Assembly: GCF_006148925.1 (NCBI RefSeq)
Contig: NZ_VAWB01000001.1
Location: forward strand, 1,826,001 to 1,890,000
Source: Hyunsoonleella aestuarii
GTDB lineage: Bacteria > Bacteroidota > Bacteroidia > Flavobacteriales > Flavobacteriaceae
Length of the DNA stretch: 64,000 bases
Direction of reading: 5' to 3'
A program made the position numbers and the translations under genes. Of the stretch, positions 7,599-16,239 are shown piece after piece. Positions within the stretch are counted from its first letter, which is position 1. Every line of letters starts with the position of its first letter. The notes under the pieces were generated by a model. The model was not told the DNA's origin, made no database searches, and saw nothing but the letters and a program-made list of their open reading frames with translations.

Positions 7599-9902
7599 AT
7601 GAAAAAGATTGCCTTTACCCTAATTGGATTATTATTCGTTTTAGGAACTTCTAATGCACAAGAAGAGTCGTCCAAACCTAAAACAGGTCATAAAAACATC
7701 AACAAATTCAAGCAGCTTTATGATGAGTTTTCAACTCCTAACATGTATAGAGCAGCTTCTGGTGCACCTGGTGTTGCTTATTATCAGCAGCAAGCAGATT
7801 ATAAAATGGATATTGTTTTAGACGATAAAAATGCAAAGATTTCTGGTTCCGAGACCATTACATATACCAATAATTCTCCAGATGTTTTAAAATATTTATG
7901 GGTTCAACTAGAGCAAAATAAACGTGCAAAGGATTCAAAATCACCGTTAATTGAATCGAGTGGTATTGCGCCAGTTTTTCAGCCAAGTCAGTTCGCTTCA
8001 GAGTATTTAAAAGGTGATCTAGAAAGAGGGTTTAATATTAAGGAGGTAAAAGATACAAATGGAAAGCCACTCGAGTATATGATTAATAGAACAATGATGC
8101 GAATTGAGTTGCCAAAAGCTTTACAGTCTAAGGAGAAATTTTCATTTTCAATAAAATGGTGGTATAATATCAATGACCATGTTGTAGAAGATGGGCGTTC
8201 GGGTTATGAGTATTTTGCAAATGATGGCAATAGGGCATATGTAATAGCCCAGTTTTTTCCAAGAATGGCCGTTTATAGCGATGTTGAAGGTTGGCAAAAT
8301 TCTCAGTTTTGGGGGCGTGATGAATTCGCTTTACCTTTTGGAGATTATGAAGTAAATATTACAGTGCCGGCAGATCATATTTTGGACGGTACGGGGGTAC
8401 TTACCAATAGAAAAGAAGTGTTCTCTAAAACTATGATGGAACGTTATAATAAGGCAAAAAAGTCTTATACTGAACCTGTGTTAATTGTTACTCAAGAGGA
8501 AGCTGAAGTTGCAGAAAAAGGTTTTTCGAACGAAACAAAAACTTGGAAATTGAAAGCTGAAAATGTTCGTGATTTTGGATTTGCAACATCCAGAAAGTTT
8601 ATTTGGGATATGATGGCCGTTAAAATAGGGGAAAAGGATGTTATGGCTGTATCGCTCTATCCAAAAGAAGGTAACCCATTATGGGAAGATTGGTCCACCA
8701 AGGCTGTCGCTAGTACGTTAGAATCGTATTCTAGAATGACGTTCGATTATCCTTATCACAAAGCTATTTCAGTACATGCCAAAAGACAAGGAATGGAATA
8801 TCCTATGATTTGCTGGAATTATGGTCGCCCAAAGGAAGATGGTACCTATAGTGACCGCGTTAAATACGGTATGATGGGTGTTATTATTCATGAAGTTGGT
8901 CATAACTTTTTTCCTATGATTGTGAATAGTGATGAGCGTCAGTGGACATGGATGGATGAGGGATTAAACACATTTGTTCAATATGTTGCAGAGCAAGAAT
9001 TTGGAAAAAAATATCCTTCTGCATTATCACCTCAAGACAAATTTTTTCCGTCAGATAGAGGTCCAGCAAGAATGATTGTGCCATATATGAGTGGAAATCA
9101 AGATTATATTGCACCTATAATGACTAAAGGATTAAATACATATCAATTTGGTAATAATGCTTATGGAAAACCAGCAACAGCTCTAAATATTTTGCGAGAG
9201 ACAGTGATGGGCGAGGAGTTATTTGATTATGCTTTTAAAGAATATGCACAGCGATGGATGTTTAAACACCCAACTCCGGAGGATTTCTTTCGCACAATGG
9301 AAGATGCCTCTGCATTCGATTTAGATTGGTTTTGGAGAGGTTGGTTTTATACCACAGATTGGGTGGATATTGGTGTAAAAGAGGTTAAAAAATATCATGT
9401 ATCTTCAGAACCCAATGCTTATATGTTGGATTTAATGAAAGATCAAAATATAAGCAGAAGTCGGTTAAAACCTTTGGTGTATATGGTCGAAGAAGGTAGT
9501 GAAGAGTATAAAGAAGACATGCGCAATGGTACACTTTTAGAAAATACTAAACCCTTAAAGGAGTATATTATGGATAACTTTACAGCAGAAGAACGTACAA
9601 ATATTAAAGAGCCGAAATTTTTCTATAACATTACGTTCGAAAAGCCTGGTGGTTTAGTTATGCCTATTATTGTTGAATATACTTTTAAAGACGGTACTTC
9701 TAAAACTGAGACTTATCCAGCTCAAATATGGAGGTTTAATGATAAAGAAGTTAGTAAAGCAATTGCCTCAGAAAAGGAAATTGTGTCTATTACCATTGAT
9801 CCCAATCTTGAAACGGCAGATGTGGATACATCTAATAATTCCTGGCCTAAGGAAATTATGCAGAGTGAGTTTGAACAATTTAAGAATAAGGTAAAAGGAT
9901 AA
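7599..9902 (+). CDS. M1-family (gluzincin) metallopeptidase, exported
   Basis: A 767-residue protein with signal peptide MKKIAFTLIGLLFVLGTSNAQ. The catalytic domain carries HEVGHNFFP near residue 430 and the third zinc ligand in WMDEGLNTF about 20 residues later (HExxH-18-E). The exopeptidase motif is GMEYPMICWNYG rather than the classical GAMEN. The N-terminal part is the M1 beta-saddle domain (ISGSETITYTNNSPD). It should cleave peptides in the periplasm or at the cell surface. It ends a group of four exported-protein genes and is followed by a strong terminator. Confidence 0.93.
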   Translation: MKKIAFTLIGLLFVLGTSNAQEESSKPKTGHKNINKFKQLYDEFSTPNMYRAASGAPGVAYYQQQADYKMDIVLDDKNAKISGSETITYTNNSPDVLKYLWVQLEQNKRAKDSKSPLIESSGIAPVFQPSQFASEYLKGDLERGFNIKEVKDTNGKPLEYMINRTMMRIELPKALQSKEKFSFSIKWWYNINDHVVEDGRSGYEYFANDGNRAYVIAQFFPRMAVYSDVEGWQNSQFWGRDEFALPFGDYEVNITVPADHILDGTGVLTNRKEVFSKTMMERYNKAKKSYTEPVLIVTQEEAEVAEKGFSNETKTWKLKAENVRDFGFATSRKFIWDMMAVKIGEKDVMAVSLYPKEGNPLWEDWSTKAVASTLESYSRMTFDYPYHKAISVHAKRQGMEYPMICWNYGRPKEDGTYSDRVKYGMMGVIIHEVGHNFFPMIVNSDERQWTWMDEGLNTFVQYVAEQEFGKKYPSALSPQDKFFPSDRGPARMIVPYMSGNQDYIAPIMTKGLNTYQFGNNAYGKPATALNILRETVMGEELFDYAFKEYAQRWMFKHPTPEDFFRTMEDASAFDLDWFWRGWFYTTDWVDIGVKEVKKYHVSSEPNAYMLDLMKDQNISRSRLKPLVYMVEEGSEEYKEDMRNGTLLENTKPLKEYIMDNFTAEERTNIKEPKFFYNITFEKPGGLVMPIIVEYTFKDGTSKTETYPAQIWRFNDKEVSKAIASEKEIVSITIDPNLETADVDTSNNSWPKEIMQSEFEQFKNKVKG

Positions 9903-9919
9903 AATATTTATAATTACAT

Positions 9920-9949
9920 AAAAGCCGATTTTAACAATCGGCTTTTTTT
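9920..9949 (+). terminator. Rho-independent terminator after the M1 peptidase gene
   Basis: AAAGCCGATT and AATCGGCTTT form a perfect 10-bp stem with a 5-nt loop, followed by a T run. Confidence 0.93.
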
Positions 9950-9969
9950 ATTCTAACAAAACATCTCAC

Positions 9970-9977
9970 TATATTTG
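9970..9977 (+). promoter_or_regulatory. -7 promoter element for tatA
   Basis: TATATTTG is an exact TAnnTTTG match only 4 nt before the GTG start at 9982, so the transcript is predicted to be leaderless or nearly so. Confidence 0.6.
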
Positions 9978-9981
9978 TGAC

Positions 9982-10269
9982 GTGATACAACAAACAACAT
10001 TTTTGTTTATTAGTGGTGGAGAAATAGCTTTTATTTTGTTTATAGCTATTATGGTTTTTGGTGCAGATAAATTGCCCGAAATAGCTCGCGGATTGGGAAA
10101 AGGGATGCGAACCTTAAAAGATGCCACCAATGATATTAAGCATGAAATCACAAAAACAGCTGAGAAAAATGGTATTGATACCAGTATTACTTCAGATGTT
10201 AAAAAGGAGCTAGATAAGGTTAAAGACGATCTAGAAGACTTCACGGGGTCCGTTAAACGGAAATTTTAA
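9982..10269 (+). CDS. tatA: Sec-independent protein translocase subunit TatA/E
   Basis: A 95-residue membrane protein of the twin-arginine translocase. It has the short transmembrane helix (IAFILFIAIMVFG), the hinge and amphipathic helix (ADKLPEIARGLGKGMRTLKDA) and a charged, lysine-rich cytoplasmic tail, in the order of TatA. The GTG start gives the usual flavobacterial N-terminus MIQQTTFLFISGGE; no ATG fits. The gene is monocistronic, between a terminator and the 126-nt gap before the kinase. A substrate candidate with a twin-arginine signal is present at 52309-53199. Confidence 0.92.
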   Translation: MIQQTTFLFISGGEIAFILFIAIMVFGADKLPEIARGLGKGMRTLKDATNDIKHEITKTAEKNGIDTSITSDVKKELDKVKDDLEDFTGSVKRKF

Positions 10270-10395
10270 AATTACATATCTGGTAATTGAGTAGTTTATC
10301 TATTTGTCCGAAATAGACTGCTTTTTAACGATTATTTTTTACTTCTTTTCATTAAAACGAATAATTTAATCATCCCAAATCAAATTATTTCATTA

Positions 10396-12666
10396 ATGAA
10401 AACCTACCTATTAACATGTTTTCTGTCCTTTGCATTAGTCACTTTTGCCCAAAGGGATAGAGAAATTATCAAGGAAATTGATGATTTAAATTCTTCAGCA
10501 TTAAAACATTATCACAACAATAAAATAGCAGAGTCTTTCGACGAATTTAGCCAAGCCAAAGTATTGTCAGATTCAATCGAAGATTTATATGGTAGTGCCG
10601 TAGCTAATTTCAACTTGGGGAATATCTATGGCTTGATGCAGAATCAAGAATCTGCAGAAGCCTGTTATCAAGCCATGCTAAAAGTATCAAAAAGAATTAA
10701 TGATAACAGTTTAATTGCGAAGTCTTATTTGAGTCTGGGTATTCTATATAAAGATAAAAAGGGGTTAGATAATGCTATTTCTTATCTAGAAAGGGCATTA
10801 AAGCATACGTCCATAAATAGTAATGAATTGCGAAATGAATTTGATAAAGAAGAAATTCAAAAGGTGTTATTCAGAATTAGAATGAATTTGGCTCAAGCCT
10901 ATTTAGATAGTAATCAATTTGAAAAATCTCTAATTCCATTACTTCGCGCTAAAAATGATTTTAATGAGGTTGATGAAGATTTTTATGCTTTAGGTTACTT
11001 TAATTATGTCTATGGATTGTATTTTCTTAAACAGGAATTATATAATAATGCAGAGTTAAAGTTGCAAAAAGCAATTGCTTCATTAGAAAATAATAATGGA
11101 GATAAGGCATTAATGTTATTGAGTAATTCTTATAGGGAGTTAGGAAAAATGTATTCTAAGGCTGGCAATAGTAATGAAGCCTATGCTAACTTATTAATGC
11201 ATAATACATACCGAGATAAATATATAAACGCAGAAAGAGTAAAGCAGGACATTATTACAAAGTCAAAATTTCTTATTGAAGACTATAAATTCAATGCAGA
11301 TTTTGCCGATTACAAAAGGCTACAGCAGCTAGAAATGACTAATGAGATGAAGCGAATCAATATTATTATTTCGGTGATCCTATTTTTATTGTTTGTATCC
11401 TTAGTAACATTATTTGTTAGTTATATATCTAAAAGAAAATTAGGAAACGCGCTTAAAGTGAGAAATAAAGAGTTGCAAGTTGCAACAATTCAAGCTTTAA
11501 AATCATCTGAGCTAAAATCAAAATTTATTTCTAATGTTTCTCACGAGTTAAGAACACCATTATATGGAGTTGTTGGTATTACATCGCTTTTATTAAATGA
11601 AAAGAAAAACTTTAGCGAGAGAGATACTAAGTACCTGAAATCGCTGAAATATTCGGGAGATTATCTTTTAAACTTGGTAAATGATATACTGCAAGTAAAT
11701 AAGATGGAGGCACAAAAAATCGAGCTTAAAAATGTTTCAGTTAATTTGGAGTCACTTACACAGCGCATTGTAGATTCTTTTGATTACAGGCTTCAAGAGA
11801 CTAACAATAAAATTAAAGTACAAATAGATAATGAAATCCCAGATTATATAAAGTGCGATAATGTTAGGCTTTCCCAAGTTTTAATTAACCTTATTGGTAA
11901 TAGCATAAAGTTTACAGAAAGTGGAACCATAGATTTAAGAATAAAGCTATTAAATATTGAAGGTAATAATATCGCATTACGTTTTGAAGTTGAAGACAAT
12001 GGTATTGGAATTCCGAAGGAAAAATTCAAAACCATTTTCGATAATTTTTCTCAACTTAGTAATGAGAGTAATATAAATTACCCGGGTACAGGTTTAGGAC
12101 TATCTATAACAAAGAATATTGTTCAATTATTTAAAAGTAAAATAGAACTTGAAAGTGAAGTAGGTAAAGGCACTAAATTCAGTTTCAATGTTGATTTTGA
12201 AATTGACAAGGAGAACAAAGCCGTTTTGGATTTAAATAAAACAAAAAGTATTCACGTAAATTCTGATAAAAATTATAAAGTATTAATTGCTGAGGACAAT
12301 AAGATAAACCAAATTGTAACGAAGAATTTACTCCTAAAACAAAACTATTCATATGATATCGTTAGCAATGGGTTGGAGGCAGTTGAAATGATGAAAACAA
12401 ACCGATTCGATCTTGTTTTAATGGATATTAATATGCCATTAATGAACGGAAATGAAGCAACAAAAGCAATTAGAGAGTTTAATAATGAAATTCCAATAAT
12501 AGCTTTAACAGCTGCGGATATAGAAGAAGTGAGGCAGGATTACAAAGTAATTGGATACACCGATATTATTACAAAACCATTTGATAATTACGAATTTTTC
12601 CAAACAATAGATACCCACATTCAAAACGCAAAATCTTGTGAAGTTAATTTGGTAATCGCTTCTTAA
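10396..12666 (+). CDS. Hybrid histidine kinase with periplasmic TPR sensor and receiver domain
   Basis: A 756-residue hybrid sensor. After a signal peptide (MKTYLLTCFLSFALVTFAQ), residues about 30-290 are TPR repeats in the periplasm. A single membrane helix lies near residues 321-345 (IIISVILFLLFVSLVTLFVSY). The HisKA domain has the phospho-acceptor His in SNVSHELRTPLYG (about residue 385), the ATPase domain shows NLIGNSIKFTE, DNGIGIP and GTGLGLSI, and the receiver domain has its phospho-Asp in DLVLMDINMPLMNG near residue 677. There is no output domain and no response regulator beside it, so a phosphorelay to a distant partner is likely. The ligand is unknown. Confidence 0.93.
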   Translation: MKTYLLTCFLSFALVTFAQRDREIIKEIDDLNSSALKHYHNNKIAESFDEFSQAKVLSDSIEDLYGSAVANFNLGNIYGLMQNQESAEACYQAMLKVSKRINDNSLIAKSYLSLGILYKDKKGLDNAISYLERALKHTSINSNELRNEFDKEEIQKVLFRIRMNLAQAYLDSNQFEKSLIPLLRAKNDFNEVDEDFYALGYFNYVYGLYFLKQELYNNAELKLQKAIASLENNNGDKALMLLSNSYRELGKMYSKAGNSNEAYANLLMHNTYRDKYINAERVKQDIITKSKFLIEDYKFNADFADYKRLQQLEMTNEMKRINIIISVILFLLFVSLVTLFVSYISKRKLGNALKVRNKELQVATIQALKSSELKSKFISNVSHELRTPLYGVVGITSLLLNEKKNFSERDTKYLKSLKYSGDYLLNLVNDILQVNKMEAQKIELKNVSVNLESLTQRIVDSFDYRLQETNNKIKVQIDNEIPDYIKCDNVRLSQVLINLIGNSIKFTESGTIDLRIKLLNIEGNNIALRFEVEDNGIGIPKEKFKTIFDNFSQLSNESNINYPGTGLGLSITKNIVQLFKSKIELESEVGKGTKFSFNVDFEIDKENKAVLDLNKTKSIHVNSDKNYKVLIAEDNKINQIVTKNLLLKQNYSYDIVSNGLEAVEMMKTNRFDLVLMDINMPLMNGNEATKAIREFNNEIPIIALTAADIEEVRQDYKVIGYTDIITKPFDNYEFFQTIDTHIQNAKSCEVNLVIAS

Positions 12667-12676
12667 TAGAGAAATG

Positions 12677-13321
12677 CTAAATTTTTCTACTTATGGTTAA
12701 GCCATCTCTTATTGGTAAAACCACGGTTTCAACACGTGGATCTGTTTTTAAAAGTGTATTATATGCAATTAATGCAGGTGTAGACGTGTCATCTTTTTTA
12801 AATTTAGTTTCCAAAACCTTTCCACTCCAAAGTACATTATCAGATAAAATAATACAACCAGTATTTAATCTGTCAATAATACAATTAAAATAGTTCGAGT
12901 AGTTTTCTTTATCGGCATCAATAAAGACTAAATCAAAACTAACTTTAAGATTGGGAATGATATCTAGAGCATTTCCTAAATGTTGGATAATTTGAGTTCC
13001 ATAACCAGATTTGTTAAAATATTTACGCTGAAAATCGACTAGTTCCTCATTTATGTCAATAGTATGTAATTCCCCACTAGCTTGAATGCCTTCAGCTAAA
13101 CAAAGTGCCGAATATCCTGTATAGGTGCCAATCTCTAAGATATTTTTGGGGTTAACTAGTTTCGAAATTATACTTAATAATCTGCCTTGATAGTGTCCGC
13201 TAAGCATACGAGGTTGCAGAATTTTTTGGTAAGTTTCTCTATTTAGTTGTTGTAATAACTCTGGTTCGTCTTCAGAATGTTTTACAACATAATCGTCTAA
13301 TTCTTCTGGGATAAAATGCAC
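12677..13321 (-). CDS. Class I SAM-dependent O-methyltransferase
   Basis: A 214-residue cytosolic methyltransferase of the catechol/caffeoyl-CoA O-methyltransferase type. The SAM-binding loop is ILEIGTYTGYSALCLAEG, then the acidic strand HTIDINEE, and the metal-binding motif DLVFIDADKENY followed by ILSDNVLWSG. It starts with GTG at 13321; the stop codon of the upstream decarboxylase gene overlaps it in the sequence TAGTG, which suggests translational coupling. It is the last gene of the kynurenine cluster. A hydroxylated aromatic such as 3-hydroxykynurenine or 3-hydroxyanthranilate is a possible substrate, but this is inference from position. Confidence 0.88.
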   Translation of the reverse strand: MHFIPEELDDYVVKHSEDEPELLQQLNRETYQKILQPRMLSGHYQGRLLSIISKLVNPKNILEIGTYTGYSALCLAEGIQASGELHTIDINEELVDFQRKYFNKSGYGTQIIQHLGNALDIIPNLKVSFDLVFIDADKENYSNYFNCIIDRLNTGCIILSDNVLWSGKVLETKFKKDDTSTPALIAYNTLLKTDPRVETVVLPIRDGLTISRKI

Positions 13322-14403
13322 TAGCTTAAAATTCTATTTAACAATTTTTCTTTTGCCTCATCACTGTCTCCACATAACCATTGAATAACATTATGCTCCC
13401 AAATATCGTCATACTCTTTTTCATTAATTATGTTTCTTTCAATTGCTAAATCCAATAGTTTTCCCGGATAAGATGATTGAGGTTTACTCTCCATTTCACC
13501 TAAGGGATATGGGTCGTCTAACCCCATTAGAACTTGCTTAGCGCCGTGATTGCGAATCAAAAGCTCCAATCCACCAGTATCATGAACTAAAGTGTCAAAA
13601 AAGATGTTTTTATGACCCACAGCTTTTCTAGGGTGGTGTTTACCTTCGAATAAATCTGGTCTACCGTCAAAACCTTGAATACGTCTTCCTAAGTTAATTT
13701 GCGCTAATTGGCCACCATGAGCAAAACAAGTACGCATATTTGGAAATTTTTCTTGATAACCATTTAATGTTAGAAAATGATAAGCATCGGCACATTGTGC
13801 CAGCATCCAAATTAAATGAAAACGCCAAGATGTATTTTCAAGCTTAATGAACTTTTCGCCATCATAAGGATGAATTTCCACAGCGAGATTATACTTGTCT
13901 GCCATTTCAAAAATAGGTTCGTTTTCTTCATCAAAAATACAGCGCCACGTTCCTATGGTATCCATGTAATGCGTTGGTAAGCATAATAGTTGCAAGCCAT
14001 GAGATTCAACACAACGTTCAATTTCCCAACAAGCACTTCTTATAAATGCTGGATGTACTACAAAACCACAGGTAAACTTACTCGGATAGTCGTGTTGAAT
14101 TTTTGCATTAAAATCATTCTGAAAGCGCAGTGCTTTCTTCATTTCTTCAACACGTAAGCCATTACCATATAATTGAGATAGATTAAGCACAACAGCATGG
14201 TCTAGCTTATTGCGTTCCATCCATTCTAATTTTTCGTTTAGAAAAAAACTAGAATCCGTTACAGGGCGTTTCCACCCTTTTTGTAACATAAATTTCCGGT
14301 CTTTGTCTACCCAAAATATGCCTTTTTCACGCATGAATTCTGGTATTTCTTCTGGGTAAGGAAGTAAATGCGAATGACCATTTATTCTTAATTTGCGTTT
14401 CAT
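13321..14403 (-). CDS. 2-amino-3-carboxymuconate-6-semialdehyde decarboxylase (ACMSD), amidohydrolase family
   Basis: A 360-residue zinc enzyme that decarboxylates ACMS to 2-aminomuconate-6-semialdehyde, drawing it away from quinolinate. It shows the amidohydrolase HxH (NGHSHLLP), the later ligands in AVEIHPYD and CFAHGGQ, and the ACMSD signature MGLDDPYPLGEM near the end. Length is close to bacterial ACMSD (about 330-360). It sits directly after the dioxygenase that makes its substrate, with a 38-nt gap holding a hairpin, and its stop overlaps the methyltransferase start. The equivalent Pseudomonas gene is nbaD. Confidence 0.92.
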   Translation of the reverse strand: MKRKLRINGHSHLLPYPEEIPEFMREKGIFWVDKDRKFMLQKGWKRPVTDSSFFLNEKLEWMERNKLDHAVVLNLSQLYGNGLRVEEMKKALRFQNDFNAKIQHDYPSKFTCGFVVHPAFIRSACWEIERCVESHGLQLLCLPTHYMDTIGTWRCIFDEENEPIFEMADKYNLAVEIHPYDGEKFIKLENTSWRFHLIWMLAQCADAYHFLTLNGYQEKFPNMRTCFAHGGQLAQINLGRRIQGFDGRPDLFEGKHHPRKAVGHKNIFFDTLVHDTGGLELLIRNHGAKQVLMGLDDPYPLGEMESKPQSSYPGKLLDLAIERNIINEKEYDDIWEHNVIQWLCGDSDEAKEKLLNRILS

Positions 14404-14408
14404 TTTAA

Positions 14409-14428
14409 AATCCTGAGAGGTCAGGAAT
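14409..14428 (-). repeat. Hairpin between the dioxygenase and decarboxylase genes
   Basis: A 6-bp stem (TCCTGA / TCAGGA) with loop GAGG, extendable past one mismatch, lies 5 nt before the ACMSD start codon. It resembles small dispersed hairpins seen in flavobacterial genomes and could influence translation of ACMSD. Confidence 0.45.
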
Positions 14429-14441
14429 CTTTAAGTTATAA

Positions 14442-14975
14442 TTAATCTATTTGTACTTTTTTTGGTGGTTGCATTATTTCTCCACAATTTGGACAACTCC
14501 GCTTATCTTTATTGCCATAATATTTATCAAAAATTTTAGGCATATCGGTTTCAATATTGTCAAGAGTAAAATCTTCCTCATATAATTTGGTTGTGCAATT
14601 TTCACAAAACCAAAGTAAAGCATCTTGTACACCTTTTTCTCTAGGATACTCTATAACCAAACCTACTGTGTTCGGACCTCTTTGGGGTGAATGAGGGACT
14701 TTAGGGGGTAATAAATAAATATCACCTTCTTTTATATGAACATCTTTAGGCGTTCCTTTATCTATTATTTTTAATACAATATCACCTTCAATCTGATAGA
14801 AAAATTCTGGAGTTTCGTTATAATGATAATCTTTTCGGCTATTTGGCCCTCCCACAACCATCACAATAAAATCACCATCTTTCCAAACCACTTTATTGCC
14901 AACAGGTGGTTTTAAAAGGTGTCTGTTTTCTTCAATCCAAGCTTTAAAATTTATTGGTGATGTTAGATTACTCAT
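14442..14975 (-). CDS. nbaC: 3-hydroxyanthranilate 3,4-dioxygenase
   Basis: A 177-residue cupin dioxygenase that opens the ring of 3-hydroxyanthranilate with O2 to give ACMS. The catalytic iron ligands are His51 and Glu57 (DYHYNETPE) and His95 (VPHSP). The C-terminal rubredoxin-like iron site has Cys124, Cys127, Cys161 and Cys164 (CENC and CPNC), which marks the bacterial type. Substrate-contact stretches such as GGPNSRKDYHY are intact. It lies between the SDR and the decarboxylase in the same orientation. Confidence 0.96.
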   Translation of the reverse strand: MSNLTSPINFKAWIEENRHLLKPPVGNKVVWKDGDFIVMVVGGPNSRKDYHYNETPEFFYQIEGDIVLKIIDKGTPKDVHIKEGDIYLLPPKVPHSPQRGPNTVGLVIEYPREKGVQDALLWFCENCTTKLYEEDFTLDNIETDMPKIFDKYYGNKDKRSCPNCGEIMQPPKKVQID

Positions 14976-15010
14976 GACTGTATTTTTAGAAAATTATTAT
15001 CTGTTTAAAG

Positions 15011-15793
15011 TTACAAACTTTTTGTGCGACCACCATCAACGGGAACGTTAATTCCATTTACATAGCTCGCAGCTTCACTAGCCAAAAATGTAATAACATT
15101 CGCAGTTTCTTCAGGTTTTGCAAAGCGTTTAGCCGGCGTATAATTTTTCATAATTTCCGTCATCTCTTCAATCGAAGTATTAGAGCCATTTGCCTTAATT
15201 TTGATGATTTCGTTTAAACGTTCCGTTTCTGTAAAACCAGGTAATACATTATTAACAGTAATACCATGAGCGGCGACTTCTTCAGCTAGCGTTTTACTCC
15301 AGTTTCCTACTGCTCCTCTTGTTGTATTACTTACACCAAGACCTGGAATAGGTTCTTTAACAGAAGTTGAAATAACATTTACTATTCTACCAAAGCCACT
15401 TTCTTTCATAAAGGGAATAGTAGCTTGAGCTAAGACATGGTTACATTTTAAATGCATGGTAAACGCATTATCAAATTCTTCTAAACTTGCCGTTAATATT
15501 GCACCACTTCTTGGACCTCCTGTATTATTTACTACAATATGAAACCCATGTTCTTTTTCAATAAATTTTATGACTTGTTCTTGCAATTCTCTAGGATTAG
15601 AAAAATCGGCAACAATATAACTGTGTTTATTATGGTTTGGTAACTCTGCTAGAATAGCTTTTAACTTTTCTCTGTTTCTAGCAACTAGCGTTACATTTAC
15701 ACCCTCTGCCGCTAATGCAAAAGCTACAGCTTTTCCTATCCCTTGAGTGCTTCCGCAGACTAATGCGTTTTTATTGTTTAATTTTAAATCCAT
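15011..15793 (-). CDS. Divergent short-chain dehydrogenase/reductase (SDR) of the kynurenine cluster
   Basis: A 260-residue Rossmann-fold protein. The cofactor loop is CGSTQGIGKA (Gly14, Gly18, Gly20), followed by the conserved NNTGG near residue 90 and the C-terminal PVDGG. The catalytic region reads STSVKEPIPG then GVSNTTRGAVGNW: the serine is present but the usual Tyr-xxx-Lys is replaced by Ser155 and Arg159. This matches a known SDR subgroup with an imperfect catalytic tetrad, often labelled BKR-like. Its reaction is unknown. It is packed inside the operon, with 1 nt between it and the acetyltransferase gene and 35 nt before the dioxygenase gene. Confidence 0.85.
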   Translation of the reverse strand: MDLKLNNKNALVCGSTQGIGKAVAFALAAEGVNVTLVARNREKLKAILAELPNHNKHSYIVADFSNPRELQEQVIKFIEKEHGFHIVVNNTGGPRSGAILTASLEEFDNAFTMHLKCNHVLAQATIPFMKESGFGRIVNVISTSVKEPIPGLGVSNTTRGAVGNWSKTLAEEVAAHGITVNNVLPGFTETERLNEIIKIKANGSNTSIEEMTEIMKNYTPAKRFAKPEETANVITFLASEAASYVNGINVPVDGGRTKSL

Positions 15794-15794
15794 A

Positions 15795-16235
15795 TTATTC
15801 GTAAATTAGTTTAGCTCTGGGGCTAAGTTTTTCCATTATTTTTTCTGGACTTTTTATTCCAGTAAATCCGAATTTTGTGTAAATTGAATGAGCGTCTTTT
15901 GTTGCAAGCATCCATTTATCAATATTTCTTAATTCTGAAAATTTCAATATGTTATCAATTAGAATTTTTGAAAACCCTTTGCCTTGATGCCTTTCAATTA
16001 CAAAAACATCTAAAAGATAAGCGAAAAAAACTTTATCTGTCATAACTCTTGCATAGGCAATCTGATGTCCATTTTGAAACAAACCAAAGTTAATAGTATT
16101 CTCTGAAGCTATTTTTTGCTCTTCAAATGTTCTAGATAGACCCCAATAGGAGTTTTTAATAAACTTATAAATTAGCTTCAAATCCATGTCTTTGAAATCT
16201 GATGAAAAGTAAATATCATGTTCTAGAGCTACCAT
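15795..16235 (-). CDS. GNAT-family N-acetyltransferase in the kynurenine cluster
   Basis: A 146-residue acetyltransferase with the acetyl-CoA loop RHQGKGFSKILIDNIL after the strand LLDVFVI, and the C-terminal DAHSIYTKFGF typical of GNATs. I chose the ATG at 16235, 4 nt after the stop of the aldehyde dehydrogenase gene (TGA at 16240-16242). Longer in-frame starts at 16259 and 16313 overlap that gene and add no family sequence. Proteins of this subfamily are common single genes in bacteria; a role in acetylating a pathway amine is possible but unsupported. Confidence 0.82.
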   Translation of the reverse strand: MVALEHDIYFSSDFKDMDLKLIYKFIKNSYWGLSRTFEEQKIASENTINFGLFQNGHQIAYARVMTDKVFFAYLLDVFVIERHQGKGFSKILIDNILKFSELRNIDKWMLATKDAHSIYTKFGFTGIKSPEKIMEKLSPRAKLIYE

Positions 16236-16239
16236 AACA

